Source: Methanomethylovorans sp. PtaU1.Bin073
GTDB taxonomy: Archaea > Halobacteriota > Methanosarcinia > Methanosarcinales > Methanosarcinaceae
Length of the DNA: 5,620 bases
Reading direction: 5' to 3'
Assembly: GCA_002067265.1 (NCBI GenBank)
Contig: MVQW01000061.1
Location: 1 to 5,620 of the forward strand
Within the stretch, counting starts at the first letter, position 1, and the number at the start of each line of letters is the position of its first letter. The notes under the pieces were generated by a model. It worked only from the letters and a program-made list of their open reading frames with translations. It did not search any database and had not been told where the DNA came from. Made by a program: the position numbers and the translations under genes. This document shows positions 1-5,620 of this stretch, in pieces.

Positions 1-12
1 ATTAATAACAAG

Positions 13-100
13 AAAAAATATGAAAACTACTTAGAACAAATAATCGGTTTGCGCAGAGCACTCATTAACGAAAATCATCTGTTCAATGAGTATTCTGCGC
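13..100 (-). terminator. Long imperfect hairpin downstream of the CobN-like gene with distal T6
   Basis: GCGCAGA (51-57) pairs perfectly with TCTGCGC (94-100). The stem continues through a G-T pair, one mismatch and ACTCATT/AATGAGT (60-66 with 85-91), giving about 15 pairs around an 18-nt loop. On the minus strand a T-rich stretch follows, with a T6 run at 18-13. On the plus strand a T5 run follows about 10 nt after the stem, so it could also stop transcription arriving from the left. The GC-rich outer stem stands out in this AT-rich spacer. Confidence 0.55.
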
Positions 101-133
101 TTGGATGTATTTTTAATTCATGCTTATTTGACC

Positions 134-164
134 ATAAAGGCATCAAAAAAGAAACAGCCTTTAT
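134..164 (-). terminator. Inverted repeat at the stop codon with oligo-T in the loop
   Basis: ATAAAGGC (134-141) and GCCTTTAT (157-164) are perfect 8-bp inverted copies around a 15-nt loop. The stem starts on the last base of the TGA. Read on the minus strand, the loop contains TTTCTTTTTT, including a T6 run (150-145), so an archaeal oligo-T termination signal lies within 20 nt of the stop codon. The hairpin may protect the 3' end or help termination. Confidence 0.5.
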
Positions 165-3100
165 CAGATTTTCTTCCGTTTCATGAATCCTACAAACACA
201 GCACCTGAAGCTAGCAGGACTAACAATGCACCTACAATATCAGCACCAGAGAGGCTTATTGAAGAAGAATCGGGTTTATTTTCCACTTTCTCCGTGGTCA
301 TCTCATACCCTTCAACATAATTGTCTTCTGTGGTTTTCATTACAGGCTCCTGCTCAGCCAGAGTGCCAACACCTGCATCTGACTGTTCACTCTGGTTACC
401 ACTTCCAGATTCCTTTACATTAGCTGTTCCGGTAGAACTACCCCCTCCGGATTTTGTATTATCATCCGAGGATTCCAACTGTACATTATCACTGCTGGTA
501 GCTTCTTCTTCAATTCTGAGGAATTCCTCAAGCTGACTCTCGCTTACTACACCCAAAGTGGAGGCAATACCTGACACGAATTCATTATTCAGCAGGTTGC
601 CACAGGTATGATGACAGCATGTGACTCCGTTATCGACAACAGATTCAATGTAATCCTGCACAAGACTCTTCAGCACCTCTTCAGATGGTTCCCAATTACC
701 TTTCCTGACAGTTTCAATCATCCTGGCAGTCATAGCCTGATATGCATATGCATTGTTGTTCTTTATCCATTCACTCAGTTCGGCATCACCCATATATGTC
801 TCATAGACCTTATCCCACACATCGTCGCTTATGAGCTCGGAATCCAAAGCTTCCCATCCCCAGAGATTTTCCAGGAAACTCTCCATCTCTTTAGCACCTT
901 CAAAACCATGCTCCTGCATTCCACTTATCCAGGTAGGATTAAAGTATCTCGCATAGAGTTCATTTGCAATGTAGGTTTGAAGTGTTTCTATTTCCAGGTC
1001 GTCAAGATCTTGCAGGTTCACTACATACGTATCCGGAGCAGTGCCAGATATATACGTGATAGCATTGTATAATCCACCCATATACTGATAGAAATCATCT
1101 GTATCCAGTGAACCGTACGTACTCGAACTCCTGCTGTGGAAAATAGCTTGTGTTCCATTAAGGTTGCTTTCAAAGATCAAAGAATTGTCTAAGTCTATTA
1201 ACTTGCCGGTTTGCTGCTCAATGTAATCAGCTATAGTTTGCCCCCAGATATTTTCTCCGTAAACATAACTCATCTTGTTGATGTACAATTCTGCAAGTTC
1301 TGTGCTATTATTCCATGTATCGCTTGCAGATGCTGCATTAGCCATGCCGGTTCCATAGGCTCCGTCAGCTGGACCAAATACCCTGAACAGTGCAATATCA
1401 AGAGAGAGGTTTCCGTCCTGAACTGTCTCATTAAGTACTGCCTGCAAAGCATCTGTATTTATGCGTACATAGTTATCCTGTTCTTCCTGCTCGTAAGCAA
1501 GCCTGACAGCCTGGTCAATGAGTTCCACCTTCATGGGGAAAGTATCTCTGTAGAGACCAGAGATCTGTACTATTATATCTATGCGAGGTCTTCCCAGTTC
1601 TGATGAATTCATTAGTTGGATACCCGTAACTTCATTACCATCATCCCATACAGGCTCTACACCAAGGAGGTATAATATCTGAGATTCCATTATGCCTTCA
1701 TGACGTGTTGATTCTCCTGCCCAGAGTATGTATCCTACCTTATTTGGATATTCACCATTCTCTGTATAGTATTCCGCAAGCCACTGATCAACAAGAGCCT
1801 TGCCTTCCTCCCATGCCTGCTTTGTTGGAAGTAGCTGTTCATCGAAAGCATAGAAGTTCCTGCCAGATGGAAGTGTTTCAGGACGAAGTACCGGATCTCC
1901 TCCGATATTTGCTTCGATATATTCTCCATCCATAGCCCTAAGTATCTGTTTTATCTCATTATCTGACTCAGAGAGCAACTCTGTATAATTGAGTGCAGTA
2001 TTCAGTTGGCCGTCTATATCTGTGGAAGTAGTACCCAACACCTGCATTTGAGCATCACCGTAACTCATATTCTCAAGCAAAACTTTTGAAAGCAGTTCAA
2101 TTGATGCATTTTCCGAATTATTATATCCTGCAACCATTGTGGAGAAATCATCACCTAGCATGGAGTTGACCATTCCTACAAGCTCATCTCCCTGCGGAGA
2201 TTCCCCAAGTACATGCAAACCGTAAGGCATCGACTGACCTTTGAGATCAGACAAAACATCATCAACTTCATCCAGGAAATCATCAATGGTCTCGTTATCC
2301 TGCGCCAGCGTCATATTTACTTGTTCATCAATTCCCAGGTCAATCACCAGATCAATGATCTCCTGCAAATGAGACTGCTTCAAAGATTCTGACTCTGTGC
2401 TGGATGTCTGATAAGTAGTTATCTCACTGCTAAGTACACTGTAATTACCATATAGGCCAGCAGATATAACAGGTGGTATCAAGTGATCGATAATAACTGC
2501 ATTGCCTCTGCGCTTGGCCTGCATACCTTCTCCCATACCATCCATTACATAAGGGTATATCACAGGTATGTCCCCTGTCATGATTGCAGGCCATTCCTCA
2601 CTAAGGAGACAGAAGTCCTTTCCGGGCAGCCATTCAACAGTCCCATGACGACCCATATTAACCATTACATCTGCTCCATATTCATGTTGCAGCCACAGAT
2701 AGAAAGCTATGTACTGGTGATGTGGAGGCAGCTCTGAATCATGATATAATACCTCATTATTCTCCAGCCATCCCCTTGTGGGCTGCGGTGCAAGGATAAC
2801 ATCATCGCTGACTTCTATCTTCGGGATCACAATGTACTTTTTGCCATTGTCAGCTGTGTAGACCATGACATCCCCAGGTGCTTCGCCCCAGACAGATGTA
2901 ACTTCTTCTCTTCTTTCTTCAGGCAGGTCATCAAACCATGCTTCATAAGTAGCCTGAGGAATAAGCTCAACACTGCCGTTCTCTACAAGTCTTTCAAGTT
3001 CTCCCGGAGCCCAGCCTCCAACATTAGTACCCTGATGTACAATCATATCTACCAGTTCAGTTTCATTGGGTATCTTGCTTGAATCCACATTATATCCTGC

Positions 3101-5101
3101 ATCTTCCATGGCTACCAGCAGGTTGCTTATACTGGGCACAACTTCAAGATACGATGCACCGATGTTGTCTTTTCCTCCTCCGTGGTTGTAATAGATAATG
3201 GCTACTTTCTTGTCTGCTTCGTCCTTTTCTCCAAGCTCAGCCTGGGCTAAAGTGCGGTTTGTCAGCCACTCCACCTGCGAGGGTTCAGAGGCATAAATTT
3301 CCGTACCTGACAAGGTATCATTTTCCTCGGCAGCTATCATAATCGGATCAATGAGCCCCATGGTCTCGGGACCATAAAGCCTGAGCATATATTGCACCGG
3401 GATCGGAGTAGTAGTATTCTTCCATTCTTCCAGATCCATGTAACCGTTTAAGACACCATTAATAACAGGCACATTCAACTTGTCGATGTCAAAATAATTG
3501 CCACGGTAAAGGAACGATATGACCACATCTACCTTACTGTCAGCACTGTGATTAAGGAAATCGTCCATGGGATCAGTTGAAGAACCATAACATGCAACTA
3601 CATTGGCACCCCTTGCTTCAAATCCTTCGATAAGCGTGTTCACAGGTTCCATATCAAGGGGATAGTAAGACTTGTAGAATGCAATACCTATAGTAGGAGC
3701 AGCGGCATCGAAGCTGTGCCCATCTGTCCGATTGGCATACCATTGGAAGTATTCACTGCTACTGTTAGTGAATAAATTCATAGATGTACCTGTCAAAGAA
3801 GGATGATATATGGCACCTTCAGGAGGACCAATAGGTTCCTGTACATCCAGATCTGTCCTTCCGTAGTATTCAGTAGCAAGATAGAAAATAAGATTATCAA
3901 AATTCTCATCATTAGAAGCGCCGTTTAGCCAATAATCCTGGAGGTATGACTTAAAAGATTCCTCATCAGTGAAACTGGATGGAATGAAAGGTATGCTTTC
4001 ATTAAGGTATGTATTATATCCAATCACCACACAACCATTTGCAATGGCAGCATTAACTTTCTCCTGAAGTTTGTAAGCTGTCTGAGTAAACATGTTGACA
4101 TAAATGATATCCATCTGGCTAAGATCCTCATTACCACTGATTTTGTCTGCAAGATAGTAACTGGCTGTGATGTTCAGGTTGGAGTTGCCGTTTACACGTG
4201 AGACAAAATTAGCAAGTTGTGCATCGTGGCTAGAATATCCCGTTATTATAGCTACGTTCAAATGTGGTGCATTGGATAAGTCAGTATTTGAGGCAGTGTA
4301 TATCTCCTTAAAAAGAACCACATTCACATCAGCCCTGCCTTCGCCTGTTTTGGATATAGTCTTGCCGGATATAGTTGCTTTTTTCAGCGTACTTGCGCTG
4401 TCCAGCAGAGTAAGTATGGCTTCATGATCAACATCATCGTTCTTTCTCATAGAAAGGCTTAAGTCTGCTAAAGATTGGCCATCCTGTATGGTGATGCTTG
4501 TAACATTCGTGAGCCACATGCCACTCATTGCACTACTGTAAATAACCGACTTCAGAACGTAATTTCCACCAGGTATTCCGGTGAAAGCAAAGTTTCCATA
4601 TTGATCACTGGTTGTATTGGCATAGAAACTGCCATCTTCGCGGGTGAGCACAATATCAACGTCTGTCCTGTTCTCACCCGTTTTTGAAACAGTCTTTCCT
4701 GATACTGTTGCAGTTTGAAGCGCAGATAGAATTTCTTCGTGGTCAATATCATCGTTCTTCCTCATTGAAAGATTAAGATCAAAAACTGATTGACCACTTT
4801 CTATGTTAACATCAGTCACATTAGTGAGCCACATGCCACCCATTGCAGAACTGTAAACCACAGATTTGATAACATAATTACCATTTGGAACATCTGTAAA
4901 TGCGAAGTTACCGTCTGCATCACTTGTGACGTTGCTCACAAAAATCAGATTGGTTTCTAAGCTGTCTGTGGTATTATTGTCACCTGGCGCAGCCATAGAT
5001 AATGGCAATATTAAGATCACAGTACATAATACTGCGATCAAAATTCCAAGTGTTTTTTCTTTCTTGATATTTCTGATTGCTGTTTTCAAACAAACCACCA
5101 T
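164..5101 (-). CDS. Surface-anchored CobN / magnesium-chelatase H-type protein with N-terminal beta-sandwich repeats
   Basis: This is a 1645-residue member of the CobN/ChlH family, the large tetrapyrrole-binding subunit of ATP-dependent metal chelatases. Residues 18-38 form a hydrophobic signal peptide after a Lys/Arg-rich start, with a plausible cleavage at SMA-A (37/38). Residues 51-263 are carboxypeptidase-regulatory-like beta modules (GNFAF, GNYV, SGKT). The CobN region runs from about 277 to 1490: IGIAFYKSYY at 471-480, NIGASYL at 646-652, LPPHHQYIAFYLW at 791-803, GRHGTVEWLPGK at 817-828, GEGMQAKRR at 857-865, GLHVLGE at 961-967, GGDPVLRPETLPSGRNFYAF at 1067-1086, STRHEGIMESQILYLLG at 1131-1147, FGPADGAYGTG at 1242-1252 and RYFNPTWISGM at 1385-1395. 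A CCHHTCG cluster follows at 1495-1501. The tail is an acidic Ser/Gly linker (about 1531-1612), one membrane helix (about 1619-1640) and KRKKI. CobN proteins are usually about 1100-1400 residues; the extra length is the repeats and the anchor. About 31 N-X-S/T sequons fit an exported glycoprotein. The reading frame is unbroken and ends in TGA. Family assignment is firm. The substrate, metal and direction of reaction are unknown. Confidence 0.93.
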   Translation of the reverse strand: MVVCLKTAIRNIKKEKTLGILIAVLCTVILILPLSMAAPGDNNTTDSLETNLIFVSNVTSDADGNFAFTDVPNGNYVIKSVVYSSAMGGMWLTNVTDVNIESGQSVFDLNLSMRKNDDIDHEEILSALQTATVSGKTVSKTGENRTDVDIVLTREDGSFYANTTSDQYGNFAFTGIPGGNYVLKSVIYSSAMSGMWLTNVTSITIQDGQSLADLSLSMRKNDDVDHEAILTLLDSASTLKKATISGKTISKTGEGRADVNVVLFKEIYTASNTDLSNAPHLNVAIITGYSSHDAQLANFVSRVNGNSNLNITASYYLADKISGNEDLSQMDIIYVNMFTQTAYKLQEKVNAAIANGCVVIGYNTYLNESIPFIPSSFTDEESFKSYLQDYWLNGASNDENFDNLIFYLATEYYGRTDLDVQEPIGPPEGAIYHPSLTGTSMNLFTNSSSEYFQWYANRTDGHSFDAAAPTIGIAFYKSYYPLDMEPVNTLIEGFEARGANVVACYGSSTDPMDDFLNHSADSKVDVVISFLYRGNYFDIDKLNVPVINGVLNGYMDLEEWKNTTTPIPVQYMLRLYGPETMGLIDPIMIAAEENDTLSGTEIYASEPSQVEWLTNRTLAQAELGEKDEADKKVAIIYYNHGGGKDNIGASYLEVVPSISNLLVAMEDAGYNVDSSKIPNETELVDMIVHQGTNVGGWAPGELERLVENGSVELIPQATYEAWFDDLPEERREEVTSVWGEAPGDVMVYTADNGKKYIVIPKIEVSDDVILAPQPTRGWLENNEVLYHDSELPPHHQYIAFYLWLQHEYGADVMVNMGRHGTVEWLPGKDFCLLSEEWPAIMTGDIPVIYPYVMDGMGEGMQAKRRGNAVIIDHLIPPVISAGLYGNYSVLSSEITTYQTSSTESESLKQSHLQEIIDLVIDLGIDEQVNMTLAQDNETIDDFLDEVDDVLSDLKGQSMPYGLHVLGESPQGDELVGMVNSMLGDDFSTMVAGYNNSENASIELLSKVLLENMSYGDAQMQVLGTTSTDIDGQLNTALNYTELLSESDNEIKQILRAMDGEYIEANIGGDPVLRPETLPSGRNFYAFDEQLLPTKQAWEEGKALVDQWLAEYYTENGEYPNKVGYILWAGESTRHEGIMESQILYLLGVEPVWDDGNEVTGIQLMNSSELGRPRIDIIVQISGLYRDTFPMKVELIDQAVRLAYEQEEQDNYVRINTDALQAVLNETVQDGNLSLDIALFRVFGPADGAYGTGMANAASASDTWNNSTELAELYINKMSYVYGENIWGQTIADYIEQQTGKLIDLDNSLIFESNLNGTQAIFHSRSSSTYGSLDTDDFYQYMGGLYNAITYISGTAPDTYVVNLQDLDDLEIETLQTYIANELYARYFNPTWISGMQEHGFEGAKEMESFLENLWGWEALDSELISDDVWDKVYETYMGDAELSEWIKNNNAYAYQAMTARMIETVRKGNWEPSEEVLKSLVQDYIESVVDNGVTCCHHTCGNLLNNEFVSGIASTLGVVSESQLEEFLRIEEEATSSDNVQLESSDDNTKSGGGSSTGTANVKESGSGNQSEQSDAGVGTLAEQEPVMKTTEDNYVEGYEMTTEKVENKPDSSSISLSGADIVGALLVLLASGAVFVGFMKRKKI
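4313..4378 (-). repeat. Coding repeat, copy C (3'-truncated beta module)
   Basis: This encodes residues 242-263 (ATISGKTISKTGE to VVL). It matches the first 22 residues of copy B at 16 positions and then stops; the chain turns into the CobN N-terminal region by about residue 277. Copies A, B and C together therefore equal about two full modules in a half-full-half arrangement. Confidence 0.7.
4379..4711 (-). repeat. Coding repeat, copy B (complete beta module)
   Basis: This encodes residues 131-241 and is the only complete copy. It starts ATVSGKTVSKTGE, continues through VDIVLTREDG, TTSDQYGNFAF and GNYVLKSV, and ends with an LSMRKNDD-VDHEAIL helix-like segment. The GNFAF and GNYV turns are typical of carboxypeptidase-regulatory-like domains. 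Such modules usually act as stalks or binding platforms outside the cell. Here they would sit between the cleaved signal peptide and the chelatase domain. Confidence 0.8.
4718..4930 (-). repeat. Coding repeat, copy A (5'-truncated beta module)
   Basis: This encodes residues 58-128. Over 68 residues (58-125) it is 72% identical by hand count to copy B (163-230), sharing GNFAF, GNYV, YSSAM, GMWLTNVT, LSMRKNDD and DH. The segment corresponding to the SGKT-S-KTGE start of copy B is missing; the signal peptide and a short Asn/Thr stretch come directly before. The fold resembles carboxypeptidase-regulatory-like (CarboxypepD_reg) beta-sandwich domains, which are common in exported proteins. Confidence 0.8.
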
Positions 5102-5112
5102 CTTTGGTTCAC
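5095..5112 (-). promoter_or_regulatory. Ribosome-binding region with two possible starts
   Basis: On the minus strand CGTGA (5113-5109) lies 7 nt before the ATG at 5101-5099 and matches part of the archaeal Shine-Dalgarno GGTGA. A second SD-like GGTGG (5099-5095) overlaps the ATG itself and lies 5 nt before a TTG (codon 5, 5089-5087). The ATG gives MVVCLKTAIRN and the TTG would give MKTAIRN, which also makes an ordinary signal peptide. The ATG is kept because it is the stronger start codon and is correctly spaced. The choice changes only four residues. Confidence 0.4.
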
Positions 5113-5139
5113 GATTAAGATTGATTAAAGCCTAAATGG

Positions 5140-5156
5140 AATAAACAATGTTTATT
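5140..5156. promoter_or_regulatory. 17-bp palindrome in the probable 5' leader
   Basis: AATAAACA-A-TGTTTATT consists of two perfect 8-bp arms around a single central base, 38 bp upstream of the ATG. The one-base centre cannot form an RNA loop without opening several pairs, so a DNA site for a dimeric regulator is more likely than an RNA hairpin. No regulator is encoded in the window and I do not recognise the site. Confidence 0.35.
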
Positions 5157-5240
5157 GAATACAATAATAGATCCACTTCATTACATAATAGAATAGACTT
5201 TAATCCAAATAGATGTTATGAATATAACCAAGTTATAGGC

Positions 5241-5251
5241 ATTATATATAG
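5241..5251 (-). promoter_or_regulatory. Candidate archaeal TATA box for the CobN-like gene
   Basis: On the minus strand this reads CTATATATAAT, close to the archaeal TATA consensus (TTTATATA-like), with a purine-rich A/G stretch (GCAAATAGATA) just upstream where a BRE would sit. A TATA box here would place the transcription start roughly 25 nt downstream, near 5215-5220, giving a 5' leader of about 115-120 nt. The whole spacer is very AT-rich, so chance matches are possible. A weaker TTATATT at about 5221-5227 is an alternative. Confidence 0.45.
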
Positions 5252-5259
5252 ATATCTAT
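5248..5259. promoter_or_regulatory. 12-bp palindrome overlapping the candidate TATA/BRE region
   Basis: ATAGATATCTAT is a perfect 12-bp palindrome that overlaps the upstream edge of the candidate TATA box. A dimeric regulator bound here would compete with TBP/TFB, which is how several archaeal repressors act. Its position is suggestive. In DNA this AT-rich a palindrome of this length can arise by chance, so the operator reading is tentative. Confidence 0.3.
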
Positions 5260-5403
5260 TTGCATTTTAGATAATAAATAAAATGAATAGCTATACAAGA
5301 ATAAGATAAATGAGTAGTAAGGATCTTGGATGAAATGCTAAAGGATAATAAGAAATTCAGTAATTAACAAAATGTGAAAAATTAATATAGTTAGTTTAAG
5401 TGT

Positions 5404-5440
5404 AAAAAAATGGACAACCTTGCAATAGATGCAAGGTTGT
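5404..5440 (-). terminator. Hairpin plus oligo-T terminator of the upstream gene
   Basis: Positions 5414-5424 (ACAACCTTGCA) and 5430-5440 (TGCAAGGTTGT) are perfect inverted copies, giving an 11-bp stem with a 5-nt loop. Read on the minus strand, the stem is followed after CCA by seven T residues (5410-5404). It begins 44 nt after the TGA of the upstream gene. Archaeal RNA polymerase stops mainly at oligo-T tracts, so the T7 run is the main signal and the hairpin may help or protect the 3' end. It separates transcription of the upstream gene from the CobN-like gene. Confidence 0.8.
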
Positions 5441-5484
5441 GTAAACCAATAATTCTTTACCAGATAGCTATCTGCTATATATTT

Positions 5485-5620
5485 TCACATTTTCTTCTTC
5501 CTCATGAATCCAAGGAATACTGCTCCTGCTGCTACCACGACCAAGACAAAAGCTACTATGTCTGAACCAGAGAACGTAGGAGTACTGCTAGTTTCAGGTT
5601 TAGAAACTGTTTCCTTTGTC
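5485..5620 (-). CDS. C-terminal end of a second surface-anchored protein (5' part outside the window)
   Basis: Only the last 44 codons and a TGA stop are present; the gene continues beyond the right edge. The peptide starts with a Thr/Ser/Pro/Lys linker (TKETVSKPETSSTP), then FSGSDIV, a single hydrophobic helix of about 20 residues, and the basic end GFMRKKKM. Aligned by eye with the last 29 residues of the large CobN-like protein, 17 are identical, including SG-x-DIV, GAVF and GFM followed by four basic residues. This shows the same C-terminal membrane anchor on the outside of the cell, so the missing part is probably an exported domain. It could be another CobN-like paralogue or a partner protein; the fragment does not say which. 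It is too short to appear as a long reading frame, but the codon frame, the similarity to the neighbour and the terminator just downstream support it well. Confidence 0.85.
   Translation of the reverse strand, partial: TKETVSKPETSSTPTFSGSDIVAFVLVVVAAGAVFLGFMRKKKM

Larger units (their letters stand above)
5157..5400. other. AT-rich spacer between the two surface-protein genes
   Basis: Apart from the candidate TATA box and its overlapping palindrome, this part of the 383-bp spacer shows no gene. Open frames on both strands are under about 10 codons (for example minus-strand starts that end after 7-9 codons). No tRNA-like cloverleaf or convincing riboswitch structure could be seen by eye. It most likely carries the promoter and leader of the CobN-like gene. 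Confidence 0.6.

Noticed and set aside
51..100. End of a mobile element (inverted repeat)
   Set aside because: The two arms face each other across an 18-nt loop with no transposase or target-site duplication visible. A terminator-type hairpin explains them better.
164..166. Pyrrolysine read-through of the stop codon
   Set aside because: Methanosarcinaceae can decode UAG, but both genes here end in TGA directly after a basic membrane-anchor tail, so the ends are genuine.
608..1072. Plus-strand open frame of 154 codons
   Set aside because: It lies entirely inside the CobN-like gene opposite well-conserved family motifs, and its translation looks like no protein I know. It is a frame shadow, as are the other plus-strand frames inside 164-5101.
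4313..4930. CRISPR-like or noncoding tandem repeat
   Set aside because: The repeats keep the reading frame, differ mainly by conservative changes and encode a recognisable beta-module. There are only two to three copies with no spacers.
5024..5035. Possible lipoprotein signal at Cys26 (AVLC)
   Set aside because: The residue before the Cys is Leu, where a lipobox needs Gly, Ala or Ser, and the Cys sits in the middle of the hydrophobic segment. Ordinary signal peptidase cleavage near residue 37 is more likely.

Overview
The window looks like chromosomal DNA of a methanogenic archaeon, most likely a methylotrophic member of the Methanosarcinaceae. This is inferred from moderate-GC coding DNA with very AT-rich spacers, an archaeal TATA-like promoter element, oligo-T terminator regions, and a CobN-type protein with N-X-S/T-rich surface-protein features. 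The genus cannot be fixed from the sequence alone.

Almost everything is on the minus strand. One very large gene (164-5101, 1645 codons) fills about 88% of the window. It encodes a CobN / magnesium-chelatase H-subunit family protein built as a cell-surface protein. In order it has a signal peptide, duplicated carboxypeptidase-regulatory-like beta modules, a complete CobN core, a Cys/His cluster (CCHHTCG), a Ser/Gly/acidic linker, one transmembrane helix and a short basic tail. Upstream, at the right edge (5485-5620), is the 3' end of a second minus-strand gene. Its last 29 residues closely resemble the C-terminal anchor of the large protein, so the two genes probably encode proteins displayed on the cell surface in the same way.

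The two genes look like separate transcription units. The upstream gene is followed by a perfect 11-bp hairpin and a T7 run (5404-5440). The 383-bp spacer then carries a TATA-like element overlapping a palindrome, a second palindrome in the probable 5' leader, and no open reading frame of note. Downstream of the large gene, 1-163 holds two inverted repeats with oligo-T tracts, read as a terminator region, and no gene.

The main point of interest is a protein from a normally cytoplasmic, ATP-dependent metal-chelatase family that appears to be exported and anchored outside the membrane. Neither AAA+ partner subunit (CobS/CobT or ChlI/ChlD type) is encoded in the window. A role in surface capture, insertion or removal of a metal (Co, Ni or Fe) in a tetrapyrrole is a reasonable hypothesis, not a demonstrated function.
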